From assembly GCA_947455595.1 (NCBI GenBank), contig CANGOP010000004.1:1-64000 (forward strand): a stretch of 64,000 bases of DNA, given 5' to 3'. The DNA comes from Gammaproteobacteria bacterium. Its GTDB lineage: Bacteria > Pseudomonadota > Gammaproteobacteria > Steroidobacterales > Steroidobacteraceae. Positions 26,632 through 35,674 of the stretch are shown one piece after another. Numbering within the stretch: the first letter of the stretch is position 1; every line of letters begins with the position of its first letter. The translations under genes and the position numbers were made by a program. The notes under the pieces are model-generated. The model saw only the letters and a list, made by a program, of their open reading frames with translations. It was not told the origin of the DNA and searched no databases.

Positions 26632-28524
26632 ATGCCCTTGTCACGCCGTCGCTTCCTGCGCCTCGCTGCCCTGGGCGTCGTGGTGCCGTTCTTGCCGGCC
26701 CACGGACTCAGCATCCCGCACCGTCGCGTCCGCGAAGCCGTCGCGCTGTCGCGTGTCCGACTGCTGGACGGCCCTGTCCGTGACGCACTGACGGTGAACC
26801 GTGAGGCCCTGCTGCGACTGGATCCCGACCGCCTCTTGCACATGTTCCGGGTGACTGCGGGGCTGCCCTCCTCGGCGGAACCGCTCGGTGGCTGGGAAGC
26901 CCCGGAGAACGAACTCCGCGGCCATTACACGGGACATCATCTCTCAGCACTTGCCCTCCTGACCGCGCAAACCGACGACCCGCTGGCGCGTGAGCGTGCA
27001 CTGCATCTGCAGGAAGGCCTCGCGCAATGCCAGGCGGCACTCGGCACCGGGTACCTCTCGGCGTTCCCGGAAGAGCTCTTTGATCGCCTGCGCGCGGGAA
27101 AACCTGCGTGGGCACCGTTCTACACCCTGCATAAGTTGCTCGCTGGACTGCTCGATGTGCACGAACACATCGGCAGCCCACCAGCGCTCGAGATAGCCCA
27201 GCGCCTGGCCCTGTGGGTTGAGCGTTATACGCAGCCCCTGGGCGATGATGCGATGAGTCGCTTACTCGAGCGCGAGTACGGCGGCATGAACGAAGTGCTG
27301 TACCGACTGGCCGCGCTCACCCAAGACGAGCGCTTCGACGCCCTCGCCCGGCGCTTTAATCATGAACGCATCTTTGCGCCACTCGCCGCTGGACGGGATG
27401 AGTTGACGGGCCTGCACGTCAACACGACGATCCCGAAGATCATCGGCGCGCTGGCAGGATATCAGCGCAGTGGCGATCCCCGCCTGTATCAGGTCACCAC
27501 CACGTTTTATCGCACTGTCACCGACTCGCGTTGCTATGTTACCGGTGGCACCAGCAATGGGGAGAGCTGGAATACCCCAGCCGGCACCCTCAAAGGCGAG
27601 CTGTCGGGCTACACACAAGAATGCTGCGTGAGCTACAACTTGATGAAGCTCGCGCACCGCTTACATCTGCAGGACGGCGATCCACGCCGCATGGAGGACT
27701 ACGAGCGACTGCTGTGGAACGGTATTCTCGGCGTACAACACCCCAGTGACGGCGCCAAGTTGTACTACGTGCCGCTCGGCGGGGGCTTTTGGAAACTCTA
27801 CGGCACACCCTTGCACGACTTCTGGTGCTGCACCGGCAGCATGGCCGAGGCGCACGCAAAGCTAGGGGAGGCCATCTACTCTGAAACAGCCGATGGCATC
27901 GGCGTCGAACTCTTCATCTCCTCCACGCTGCGTGCCGGACGGCACGGCGTGGGCCTGCGTCAGGAATCGGCTTTCCCCGACATCGCGGCGACGCGTCTGA
28001 CGATCGACGCCGCGCGTCCGGCGCTTTGCGCGATCGAGATCCGCATCCCCAGTTGGTCCTGCGGAGGTATGGCCAAACTCAATGGCAAGCCCTTGGATGC
28101 TTTCGCTGCCCCCGGTGGCCGTCTGGTCGTAAGCCGCACCTGGCATTCGGGCGACACGCTGGAGATCACGCTTGAGCGGCAACTCGAAGTGGTCGAACTG
28201 CCAGGCGATCCTGCGCACGTCGCACTCCGATTCGGACCGATCGTCTTGGCAGCCCGACTCGGTCGAGAGGGACTCGATGCGGCGCATCTGCGCGCACCCC
28301 CTACCCCGCCACGCATGGTTCCAGAATACCCACTGGAGGCCGTTGCTGTGCCCACGATGAGTCCCGACATCCGCAGTCCCGCGCATTGGCTCGAACCCAT
28401 CCCTGGCAAGCCACTGGCGTTTCGGGCGCGTCGCCAACCGGAGCTTGAGTTTGCGCCGCTGTATCGGATTCAGGATGAACGCTTTGCGGTGTATGTACCG
28501 GTGGCGGACGCTGAGTTCGACTGA
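26632..28524 (+). CDS. Tat-exported GH127 family protein (beta-L-arabinofuranosidase-like)
   Basis: A 630-residue glycoside hydrolase of the DUF1680/GH127 type. It opens with a Tat signal (SRRRFLRL, then a hydrophobic stretch), followed by an alpha/alpha barrel and a C-terminal beta-sandwich. The zinc/nucleophile site of GH127 is visible as Glu330 and Cys332 (in QECC) and Cys399-Cys400 (in FWCCTG), so catalysis by a cysteine nucleophile is plausible. Known members remove beta-L-arabinofuranose from plant glycans; the substrate here is not shown. The ATG at 26632 puts the twin arginine at the N-terminus. It is divergent from ureD. Confidence 0.9.
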   Translation: MPLSRRRFLRLAALGVVVPFLPAHGLSIPHRRVREAVALSRVRLLDGPVRDALTVNREALLRLDPDRLLHMFRVTAGLPSSAEPLGGWEAPENELRGHYTGHHLSALALLTAQTDDPLARERALHLQEGLAQCQAALGTGYLSAFPEELFDRLRAGKPAWAPFYTLHKLLAGLLDVHEHIGSPPALEIAQRLALWVERYTQPLGDDAMSRLLEREYGGMNEVLYRLAALTQDERFDALARRFNHERIFAPLAAGRDELTGLHVNTTIPKIIGALAGYQRSGDPRLYQVTTTFYRTVTDSRCYVTGGTSNGESWNTPAGTLKGELSGYTQECCVSYNLMKLAHRLHLQDGDPRRMEDYERLLWNGILGVQHPSDGAKLYYVPLGGGFWKLYGTPLHDFWCCTGSMAEAHAKLGEAIYSETADGIGVELFISSTLRAGRHGVGLRQESAFPDIAATRLTIDAARPALCAIEIRIPSWSCGGMAKLNGKPLDAFAAPGGRLVVSRTWHSGDTLEITLERQLEVVELPGDPAHVALRFGPIVLAARLGREGLDAAHLRAPPTPPRMVPEYPLEAVAVPTMSPDIRSPAHWLEPIPGKPLAFRARRQPELEFAPLYRIQDERFAVYVPVADAEFD

Positions 28525-28526
28525 CG

Positions 28527-29396
28527 TTAGGAATCGCGGCTCGACGGCCACGTCGCAACAAGACCGCTGACCACGATCAGCACGATACCTGCCCACGTCA
28601 GGGGTGTGGGCAGATCTCCGAACATTACCGCGCCGGCCAAGACGGCGCCGACGATCTCGGTGTAGCCGAGCGGCGCCAGTTGCGAGGACTTCGCAAACCG
28701 ATGTGCTGCCACAATGCCGTAGTGCCCGACGGCGGCGATGAGCCCGACCGCCAGCAACAGCCACAGATCCAGCAGCGACGGCCAGGTAAAGACCGCCGGC
28801 ACGACCGCCGAATAGATCACCGCGCCGATGAGTGCCGACAGGGCCGTGGTGACCAAGGGAGATGACTCATCGGCCAAACGACGCGTCGCGAGCATCGACA
28901 GCGGATACAAGATCGCTGAACCAACTGCAAAGATCGCGCCATCGGCTAAGCCGTGAAAGGAAGGCCGCACCACGAGCATGGCGCCGATGAAGCCGCAGAT
29001 CACCATCGACCACTGCCGACGCGTGGGCCGTTCACCCAAGAGCAACGCCGACAGCGGTAACAGCACGACGGGATAACTCAGAAAGATCGCCATTGCATCC
29101 GCCACCGGCATGCGGGAGACCGCCATGAAGAAACAACCGGAGGCCAGACACATGCAGATGCCGCGCGCCAATTGCCACAGCGGATGGCGAGGCAGCAAAC
29201 CCCGTACACCGAGGCTTAAGAACGTCAGCGGCACGACGGCTGCCGCGTAGACAATATGCCGCGCCCAGACGATTTCCATCACCGGCAATCGCGTCGACAG
29301 CAACTTCGCGATCGCATCCATCAGCGGCAGGAACGCCAGTGACGCCGTAAAAATCAAATACCCGCGTCGAACGGCTGCCTGCGCGCGATCCGGCAC
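28527..29396 (-). CDS. EamA/DMT family transporter
   Basis: A 289-residue inner-membrane protein with ten hydrophobic segments in two EamA repeats, as in drug/metabolite transporters. SGCFFMAVSRMPVADA and LLLGERPTRRQW are typical of the family. The substrate is unknown. It starts with GTG, 4 bases after the M28 peptidase stop, so they form one operon; an amino acid or dipeptide product of the peptidase is a possible cargo, by inference only. Convergent with the GH127 gene. Confidence 0.88.
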   Translation of the reverse strand: MPDRAQAAVRRGYLIFTASLAFLPLMDAIAKLLSTRLPVMEIVWARHIVYAAAVVPLTFLSLGVRGLLPRHPLWQLARGICMCLASGCFFMAVSRMPVADAMAIFLSYPVVLLPLSALLLGERPTRRQWSMVICGFIGAMLVVRPSFHGLADGAIFAVGSAILYPLSMLATRRLADESSPLVTTALSALIGAVIYSAVVPAVFTWPSLLDLWLLLAVGLIAAVGHYGIVAAHRFAKSSQLAPLGYTEIVGAVLAGAVMFGDLPTPLTWAGIVLIVVSGLVATWPSSRDS

Positions 29397-29400
29397 GCGC

Positions 29401-30849
29401 TTATTCCTCGCTCTTCACGGGGAGGCCCAGCACAGGTTCCGGCAGATCGGCGAGGAAGTAGGCAAGAACGGCGAGCGTCGCCACCTCGGAGCGAAGATTC
29501 TCTGGGTTCACCTTGTCGAACGTATCAGCCGCGGTGTGGTGATAGTCGAAGTAATGGCGCGTGTCCAAGACGGGCGCGAAGCCCGGCACGCCATTTTTTT
29601 GGAGCGCGCGGATATCCGCACCGACACCGCCCTCGCGACGAACCATGAGCGATGCTCCGATCGGCTCCAAGGCGCGTGACACGGCCTTGAGTGTTTCCAT
29701 GGCTGCCGGCGCCACTGCGGCTTGCACGCCGAGCGCACGGCCGGCGCCCATATCACATTCAATCGCCGCGACTTGGCGACCCGAGCTCTTCGAGACGGCA
29801 TCAAAATAAGCACGCCCACCGCGACCACCATTTTCTTCGTTCGTGAAGGCCACGAAACGGATCGTTCGCCGCGGATGTAGACCCAATGCAGACAAGGTCC
29901 GGATGACGCCAGCCGTCGCCATGACACCGGCGCCGTCATCAATGGCCCCCGTACCCAAATCCCACGAGTCGAGATGACCACCCACCACCACGATCTCTTC
30001 AGGATGTTCTCGTCCGATCCAGTCCGCCACCACATTGGCGCTGTCGGCATCGGGCAAATGCTGCGGGGTCAACGTCAACCGTAGGGTCACGGGACCCTTG
30101 GCGGCCAGGCGATCCACGAGATCCGCGTCTTCCGCCGACAAGGCTGCGGCCGGCATCGGCGTCTGACCTTCCTCCCAGTCGGTCGCTCCGGTGTGCGGCA
30201 GTCGATATTGGGCGTTACCGACCGAACGGACGAGCGTGGCCAACGCGCCAAGCTTCGAGGCCACCATCGGGCCGACGAAGCGCGCCTCACCGGCGAGACC
30301 GTACGCATCACTAGCGTAGCCATTGTCTGCGAGTCGCTGATCGAAACGTTTATTGATCAGCACAATCCGACCTTTGATATCGGCGGCACGCTCACTGAGT
30401 TCTTCAACGCTGCGCACGACCACGACCGGCGCTTCGATGCCCTCTGCCGGTGTCGCGCCAGAGTCACCGAGCGCCGTCACGTGCAGCGACTGAACAACGC
30501 CCGGCGGACGACCGGGATAGCCCACCAATGACGCGGACTCCGCGCCACGCACCCAATGCGGCACTTGGGTGGGTTGCAAGCTCACCGTTGCCCCCAACGC
30601 ACGCATCCATGCCGCCACCTGCTGCACCGCCGCCTCAAGTCCGGCGGAACCCGACAAGCGAGGTCCAACACCGTCCGTCAATTCTTCCAAATGGGCATAG
30701 GACCAATTGTCCTGCATGGCCGAATCGCGAATTCGCCCCAGGACCGCCGGATCAACCGGGTTCGCTGCCGCGTGCACCAGAGTGATCCCCCAACCACTGC
30801 ACAAGAGTCCGACCGACAGGAGAGCGCGAACTCGATGAGCATTAACCAT
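29401..30849 (-). CDS. M28 family metallopeptidase (secreted aminopeptidase/carboxypeptidase)
   Basis: A 482-residue exported peptidase with a signal peptide of about 28 residues. A PA-type insert lies around 130-215. The two-zinc M28 core has His292 and Asp294 in GGHLDSWD, the bridging Asp in AIDDGAG (about 304), the catalytic Glu pair 338-339 in TNEEN, and a late zinc histidine in YFDYHHTAAD. It probably trims peptides in the periplasm. Downstream lies an EamA transporter with almost no gap. Confidence 0.93.
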   Translation of the reverse strand: MVNAHRVRALLSVGLLCSGWGITLVHAAANPVDPAVLGRIRDSAMQDNWSYAHLEELTDGVGPRLSGSAGLEAAVQQVAAWMRALGATVSLQPTQVPHWVRGAESASLVGYPGRPPGVVQSLHVTALGDSGATPAEGIEAPVVVVRSVEELSERAADIKGRIVLINKRFDQRLADNGYASDAYGLAGEARFVGPMVASKLGALATLVRSVGNAQYRLPHTGATDWEEGQTPMPAAALSAEDADLVDRLAAKGPVTLRLTLTPQHLPDADSANVVADWIGREHPEEIVVVGGHLDSWDLGTGAIDDGAGVMATAGVIRTLSALGLHPRRTIRFVAFTNEENGGRGGRAYFDAVSKSSGRQVAAIECDMGAGRALGVQAAVAPAAMETLKAVSRALEPIGASLMVRREGGVGADIRALQKNGVPGFAPVLDTRHYFDYHHTAADTFDKVNPENLRSEVATLAVLAYFLADLPEPVLGLPVKSEE

Positions 30850-31107
30850 GGAAGACCTCTAACAAAGCAGCCCGAGCGAGCCCGATTGTAGTGCGGGATT
30901 CTCGCTGCGGATGCGGTTTTCGCGCCTTTTTGACTACTTGCAGAATTCACGGCGTTCAATCTTCCGCTATTTGGCTCAGCCGCGACCGACATAAGTAACA
31001 GCCCTAATGTTCACAGTGACCGCACAAACCGCACATTCACCCATACCGGCTGCAAGATCGCGCCGGTGAGTGCAATCCCACTGATAGCGAAGCGCATGGA
31101 GGCCAAT

Positions 31108-31422
31108 ATGCCGCGAGCACATCACACGTCTGAAAATGGGGCCCACAAGGCCAAATCCATCATGGGCGCCCACAAGCGCCCTCACCGCACCAAGCACAAA
31201 GTCAGCCACTCGGACGCCAATACCTACGCATCCGAGACGGTAGCCGACATCGATAACGATCTGCGTCAGTCGATGATCGAAACCGCGGCATACTTTCTAG
31301 CAGAACGACGCCAATTCGAGCCGGGCCATGAACTGGAGGATTGGTGCACCGCGGAAGCATCCGTCGATGACCGACTCGGCCTGTCTTTCTCCTTGATGCG
31401 CGAAGAAGCCGACGCTCGCTAA
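31108..31422 (+). CDS. DUF2934-containing small protein
   Basis: A 104-residue protein. The basic N-terminal half (His/Lys/Arg-rich, about 1-35) is followed by the DUF2934 motif at about 48-80 (IETAAYFLAERRQFEPGHELEDWCTAE). Function unknown; the basic tail suggests nucleic-acid contact, as inference. The start at 31108 is set by GGAGG five bases upstream; an upstream GTG start lacks a ribosome site. A long hairpin follows the gene. Confidence 0.75.
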   Translation: MPRAHHTSENGAHKAKSIMGAHKRPHRTKHKVSHSDANTYASETVADIDNDLRQSMIETAAYFLAERRQFEPGHELEDWCTAEASVDDRLGLSFSLMREEADAR

Positions 31423-31438
31423 TCCAGGGCTGGGCGGC

Positions 31439-31469
31439 CCACCCAATGACGCTTCGCGTCATTGGGTGG
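31439..31469. terminator. Strong bidirectional hairpin
   Basis: A perfect 13-bp stem with a five-base CTTCG loop lies between the convergent DUF2934 and dienelactone-hydrolase genes, 17 bases after the first and 33 after the second. There is no T-run, but position and stability fit a shared terminator. Confidence 0.6.
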
Positions 31470-31501
31470 TCGCTCAGCCGTTGGGCCGGAAAAGTCGCGC
31501 G

Positions 31502-32368
31502 TCAGCGAAGATGCGCGGCGTATAACGCCAGCAACCGTAACCAGGCTTTTTCAGCCAAGCCGGCGTCATAGACCGGCGAATCCGGCGGACACCAACCATG
31601 CTGGCTGCCGGGATAGACCTCGATTTCCGCGCTCCGCGAGGCTGCTGCAAAGGACTCCGCGAGCACGCGCTTCGCATCCGGTTCGTGCGCGTCATCGTTG
31701 GCGGCAATCGCGATCAGCACCGCCGCGTGCAGAGTCGCCGCCAAACGATGGGGGCTCGACGCGTCCTCCGTGACCAAGCCGGCACCATGAAAGGACGCCG
31801 CCGCACCGACGCGGTCGGGCCATTGTGCCGCCGTGCGCAAGGCGATGGCGCCGCCCATGCAGTACCCCTGCGTGCCGATCTTGCGGGCCTTATCCACCGA
31901 TGCCTGCTGGTCCAGCCAACGCACGAACGCGGTCGCATCCGTGAATTGGATTGCGGGCGTCAGGGTCTGCATCAACGACATGAGCTTGTTACGTGTCGCC
32001 TCGTCCGCGACGGACGCCGACTCGGGCAGGACCGGCGCGGGTCGCGTCCGATAATAGGGATTCGGCACCAGCACCGAGTAACCGACCGAGGCCAAGCGCT
32101 GCGCCATGGCGCGGAACGCGGGCCTCAAGCCGCGCCAATCCGTCCACAACAACACGCCAGGATGCCGACCGGCCTTCGGGTGCACGAAATAGGCATCCGC
32201 CTCCCCATCCGGCGTGTGAATCACCACGTCCGCCTCGGCAAGGCCCGAACTGGCCGCTTGCGCGTACGGTGCCAGCAGCGCCGCAGCGCCGACGCCCAAG
32301 GCAGCGGCGCCAAACTGGCGGCGCGACAACTGTTGGATCATGTCATTCAAAGAATCTTGATCACACAT
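31502..32368 (-). CDS. Dienelactone hydrolase family protein with N-terminal export signal
   Basis: A 288-residue alpha/beta-hydrolase. Residues about 10-38 resemble a Tat signal (LSRRQFGAAALGVGAAALLAP). The dienelactone-hydrolase nucleophile is the Cys in GYCMGG (about residue 169), with the acid in ANDDAHEPD and the histidine in SQHGW. Function on a lactone or ester outside the cytoplasm is family-level inference; an exported member is less usual. An internal ATG ten codons downstream could be the true start. Confidence 0.85.
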   Translation of the reverse strand: MCDQDSLNDMIQQLSRRQFGAAALGVGAAALLAPYAQAASSGLAEADVVIHTPDGEADAYFVHPKAGRHPGVLLWTDWRGLRPAFRAMAQRLASVGYSVLVPNPYYRTRPAPVLPESASVADEATRNKLMSLMQTLTPAIQFTDATAFVRWLDQQASVDKARKIGTQGYCMGGAIALRTAAQWPDRVGAAASFHGAGLVTEDASSPHRLAATLHAAVLIAIAANDDAHEPDAKRVLAESFAAASRSAEIEVYPGSQHGWCPPDSPVYDAGLAEKAWLRLLALYAAHLR

Positions 32369-32483
32369 CGGAGGCCCCTGTCGGTCTGTCGTAGAAATTC
32401 AAGTCCGGCACCTCGTGGCGCCATTGATCGATCGGCTCAAAGCCATTCGCAGTGCCTGCCACGAGACAGGAGACAGTTCGTTG

Positions 32484-34220
32484 TCAGCCGCGAAGATGCA
32501 GCCACTTCGGATACCAGACCTCGTGTCGCCGCCAAAAATACCGCAAGCCACCGACCAACACGATAGTCGATAGCAGCGAGGCGGTGACAAGCCAGCGCGT
32601 ATGCTCGAAATGATTGGCCACGAGCAGGCCACCCACGAGCCATAACCCACCCACCAAGGTGCATTCTTCCTGCAATTTCGATCGAAATGACACCGGTTCG
32701 CGGCCCGTCATGACATCTCGGACCAAGCTACCGCCACAGCAGGTCAACCACGCGCAAAACGGCGCCCAGACCCATGGCAAGCCCAGGCTTAAGGGCACGA
32801 TGGCCCCAAAGGCCGCGACACAGGCGTATCCGATATCTTCCGCAATGGATTTGGTTAACTGGAAGGCGCGACTGTGCGTACCGAGCGGCAGGAAATACAC
32901 CAACACGCTGGCCGCCATCACGGCGCAAAAGACGCCTAACGGCAAGAGTGGATCAAGCAACCACGGGAACGGCAGCCGCGAACCGCCCAACAGCAAGTCG
33001 CGCAGCACACCACCACCCATACAGCCCACCGCGCTGATCACGATGCGGCCAACCAAGTTGTAGCCCGCTGCCGTCGCCCACAAACCACCGGCGAAGCCGA
33101 AAATCCAAATACCGGCGACCACGAAGGCGCGGAACCAATCGGATTCCATCAGGATCCGCAAATACTGGCGGGTCGACGATGTCAGGAGAGCACCACGGTA
33201 ATTCGGAGCCTTCACTTCTTCCATGAGGGACATTGTCCAAATCGGGTTGGAAACGAAATTGCGTGGACTTCTCAGTTTCAACGAAGCAACTTCCTGATCA
33301 TAGTCATGAATGTTGATCAGTCCAAATCCATCCGCATCCGTGGAAATGTTGGGAATTAGATCGTCCAACATCGCTTTCTGATAGGCGAACGTAGTAGAGA
33401 TCCCGCGGGTATACCGCAGAACGATGTTCGCGGCAGGTGCCGGCGATGCTTTTGCGTAGGCCCAACCCCGACGGAGCGCGCGAAGAAATTTCAGCAACCT
33501 TTCTCGAAATTCCGCAGACCGCAGTGAATCTGCACGAACATAAAGACCATCTTCCACATGAGAGATTCCGTTGTCATGAGGCGAAAACGTGATGATGTCA
33601 CTGGCGGGAATGCCGGCATCGACAACCCACAGCACCTCGTTATAACTGACACCTGTAATACACGGGGCGTCGCCTCTCAGCAGAGTTTCTCCATTCTTCG
33701 CGTTTTGCACCCATTTGATATGTTCTGCATCGACGTTCGCTGCTGCCAACATTGCGCGAATCGTGACGCGGTCACCCGGCCACGTCACGCTGATGGTCTT
33801 ACCGGCCAGATCATTAATCGACTGAATACCTGCACTCACCCTGCAGATAATTTCGAAACTGGATCCAGAAAATATCTGCGCAACATTGACCAGATCCGCG
33901 CCTTCAGCATTCGCGTCTAGCGCATTATCGAGCCACGACACGGCGACATCAACTTCACCACGCTGCAGTCGCTCCAACGGGTCGAGCTCGGGTCCGCCCT
34001 CGAGCAGTTGAATGCCAACACCTTCCTCGCGGAAGTAATTCTGAAAGTCCGCGACGTAATATCCGGCGAACTGGGATTGGTGGTACCACATCAACTGCAC
34101 GCGCAGCGGTGGCGACGTTGCGGGTTCGGCAGCTGCGCCACTCACGACGCTCAAGAACGTCGCAATAAGTAAGCACGCTAGCGACAGAATCGAACCGTAC
34201 ACGCCCCAACGCTTGAACAC
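32484..34220 (-). CDS. Fusion of NMT1/THI5-like substrate-binding domain and TRIC/UPF0126 membrane domain
   Basis: A 578-residue protein. A signal segment (about 10-31) leads into an ABC-type periplasmic binding domain of the NMT1/THI5 group (about 37-330: VQLMWYHQSQFAGYYVAD, EVDVAVSWLDNAL, ISVTWPGDRVTIRAML). The C-terminal 210 residues form about seven membrane segments with two repeats of the TRIC cation channel/UPF0126 motif: GGGVLRDLLLGG at 402-413 and GGSLVRDVMTGREP at 496-509. The known families are a solute receptor for pyrimidine-, nitrate- or sulfonate-like ligands and a trimeric channel/glycine-transporter-like protein. A ligand-gated channel or receptor-transporter is inference. 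It starts with GTG (34220), with AAGAGGGG upstream. An IS lies 121 bases upstream. Confidence 0.88.
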   Translation of the reverse strand: MFKRWGVYGSILSLACLLIATFLSVVSGAAAEPATSPPLRVQLMWYHQSQFAGYYVADFQNYFREEGVGIQLLEGGPELDPLERLQRGEVDVAVSWLDNALDANAEGADLVNVAQIFSGSSFEIICRVSAGIQSINDLAGKTISVTWPGDRVTIRAMLAAANVDAEHIKWVQNAKNGETLLRGDAPCITGVSYNEVLWVVDAGIPASDIITFSPHDNGISHVEDGLYVRADSLRSAEFRERLLKFLRALRRGWAYAKASPAPAANIVLRYTRGISTTFAYQKAMLDDLIPNISTDADGFGLINIHDYDQEVASLKLRSPRNFVSNPIWTMSLMEEVKAPNYRGALLTSSTRQYLRILMESDWFRAFVVAGIWIFGFAGGLWATAAGYNLVGRIVISAVGCMGGGVLRDLLLGGSRLPFPWLLDPLLPLGVFCAVMAASVLVYFLPLGTHSRAFQLTKSIAEDIGYACVAAFGAIVPLSLGLPWVWAPFCAWLTCCGGSLVRDVMTGREPVSFRSKLQEECTLVGGLWLVGGLLVANHFEHTRWLVTASLLSTIVLVGGLRYFWRRHEVWYPKWLHLRG

Positions 34221-34331
34221 TGAAATACCCCTCTTGGCTCGCGACCGCCCTCAGTCTACCGGTCCGAATCTTCCATCGCGAGTAACACGTCAGAAGCAAG
34301 CTCCACTTTCTCCTGCCCCGATGTTTCTTTT

Positions 34332-34340
34332 ATTGACAAC
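34332..34340. repeat. Left copy of 9-bp target-site duplication
   Basis: ATTGACAAC directly abuts the left inverted repeat of the IS and is repeated exactly beside the right end, the footprint of transposition. Confidence 0.9.
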
Positions 34341-34363
34341 CAGTAGTGTCCGGACGTTAGTGG
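34341..34363 (+). repeat. Left terminal inverted repeat of the IS
   Basis: 23 bp identical to the reverse complement of 35643-35665. The transposase stop codon lies inside it. Confidence 0.93.
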
Positions 34364-35523
34364 AACAAATTCATCTGGTTGGGCGCGTCGGCATCGTTTT
34401 GGACGGCCCGGATTTGAGCAAACAAAGTATCCAAAGGGGTTTGCTCGAACATGGTTAGGCTCAGGATCTGTAGCATTTCGTAGAGGCTGGCTTGGATCTT
34501 CAACCTCTTCCTGACGATCGCGACGAGCACGTAGGTCGAGACTGCGGTCCAGATCTGTGTCTTCACGGCGTTCTCGGTCGTGCCGTAGAACTGCTTGATC
34601 CGAAGATGCTGCTTGATCCACTTGAAGAAGAGTTCGACCTGCCATCGGCAGCGATACAGCTCCGTGATCGTCAGTGCCGGCAAGACGAAGTTGTTCGTCA
34701 GGAACACCAGCCGCTTGCCGGTCTTCGGGTCGGTGAATCGGATGCGACGCAGAGGCGTGTCGAAGTCCTGCCTGGAGTAGACACCCGTCAGGACTATCGT
34801 CTGGTCGCAAATAAGACCGGTGCTTCGATCCACCGGACGCGAATAGCGACGCTGAACCCTGAGGTGCGACTTGGCGCGGGTCACGAAGAAGCTGCCCGCA
34901 GTGTGAAGCCGAAAGAGCCTCTTGAAGTCCAGGTATCCCCGATCCATGACGTAGAAAGCGCCGGCTTCCGGAAGCAGCTGATCGAGGATATTGACCTCGT
35001 GCATCTTGCCGTCGCTGATGTGGATAAATGCCGGGATATTGCCGCGCAGATCGAGCAGCGTGTGCAGCTTGACGGCCGCCTTCGTCGTGCGGAACGGCGC
35101 CCAAGGAAAGACCGACAGGCACAGATCGATGGTCGTGGCGTCCAACGCGTAGACCGTCTCGTTGAGATCCACGCCGAACGGCTCGTCGATATACAGCTTC
35201 CGCGCCATCGTGATCAGGCGCTGCGCGAACGCGGCGTGGATGCGCCAGTCGCGAGCTTCGTTCGCATCCGCGAGCGTGCTGCGCGAGATCCGGCTGCGGA
35301 TCCCCATGTGATACAGCTTGTCGCTCTGTGCTCTGAGGCAGGCCTCGATGTCGCGAAGGCTCTCGCGGTAGGTGAGCTGCGCAAAGGCCAGGCAGAGAAA
35401 TTGTTCGAGACACGAGAAGCTCTTGACCTTGTGCTCGCCGCCGTACGCCGCCACGCAGCGACGAAACGTCGACAGCGGCAGATGGCTCGTCAACTGCGCG
35501 AAAACCAGCTTGCCGGAGTGCAT
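34357..35523 (-). CDS. IS4-family transposase
   Basis: A 388-residue transposase with an N-terminal DUF4372-type region (about 5-75) and a DDE_Tnp_1 catalytic domain. The catalytic residues are visible: Asp in YALDATTIDL (about 148), Asp in YVMDRGY (about 200), and Glu in the Y-x2-R-x3-E-x6-K signature (YRCRWQVELFFKWIK). It is intact, with the ATG at 35523 and the stop within the left inverted repeat. It carries out cut-and-paste movement of the element. Confidence 0.96.
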   Translation of the reverse strand: MHSGKLVFAQLTSHLPLSTFRRCVAAYGGEHKVKSFSCLEQFLCLAFAQLTYRESLRDIEACLRAQSDKLYHMGIRSRISRSTLADANEARDWRIHAAFAQRLITMARKLYIDEPFGVDLNETVYALDATTIDLCLSVFPWAPFRTTKAAVKLHTLLDLRGNIPAFIHISDGKMHEVNILDQLLPEAGAFYVMDRGYLDFKRLFRLHTAGSFFVTRAKSHLRVQRRYSRPVDRSTGLICDQTIVLTGVYSRQDFDTPLRRIRFTDPKTGKRLVFLTNNFVLPALTITELYRCRWQVELFFKWIKQHLRIKQFYGTTENAVKTQIWTAVSTYVLVAIVRKRLKIQASLYEMLQILSLTMFEQTPLDTLFAQIRAVQNDADAPNQMNLFH

Positions 35524-35642
35524 TGGAAACGTCCGCGAACAGGGTCTTCGCAGGGTCGCACCGGCGCATGCCGAAGTCGAAATCGAGACCAGACAAAGTC
35601 ACGATTTATCCTAAACGGATCAGTCATTTATGGGCATGTCGC

Positions 35643-35665
35643 CCACTAACGTCCGGACACTACTG
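35643..35665 (-). repeat. Right terminal inverted repeat of the IS
   Basis: 23 bp, a perfect inverted copy of 34341-34363; on the plus strand it ends in ...GGACACTACTG, directly followed by the target duplication. Confidence 0.93.
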
Positions 35666-35674
35666 ATTGACAAC
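35666..35674. repeat. Right copy of 9-bp target-site duplication
   Basis: ATTGACAAC, identical to 34332-34340. It contains TTGACA, which matches a -35 consensus, but no convincing -10 follows at 16-18 bases. Confidence 0.9.

Larger units (their letters stand above)
34341..35665 (-). mobile_element. Complete IS4-family insertion sequence, 1325 bp
   Basis: Bounded by perfect 23-bp terminal inverted repeats beginning CAGTAGTGTCCGG and by a 9-bp direct repeat of target DNA. It encodes one intact DDE transposase on the minus strand. Perfect ends and an exact target duplication indicate a recent insertion that may still be mobile. It sits between the binding-domain/TRIC gene and flp, interrupting their divergent upstream region rather than a coding gene. 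Confidence 0.95.

Noticed and set aside
30850-31107. Promoter search between the M28 peptidase and DUF2934 genes
   Set aside because: A TTGACT at 30930-30935 has no acceptable -10 at 16-18 bases, so no promoter is called.
34256-35602. 448-codon frame overlapping the transposase
   Set aside because: Same strand but different frame from the intact DDE transposase, low-complexity Arg/Gln/Ser content, crosses both IS ends.
34492-35649. 385-codon plus-strand frame inside the IS
   Set aside because: Antisense to the transposase; the element needs only one gene.
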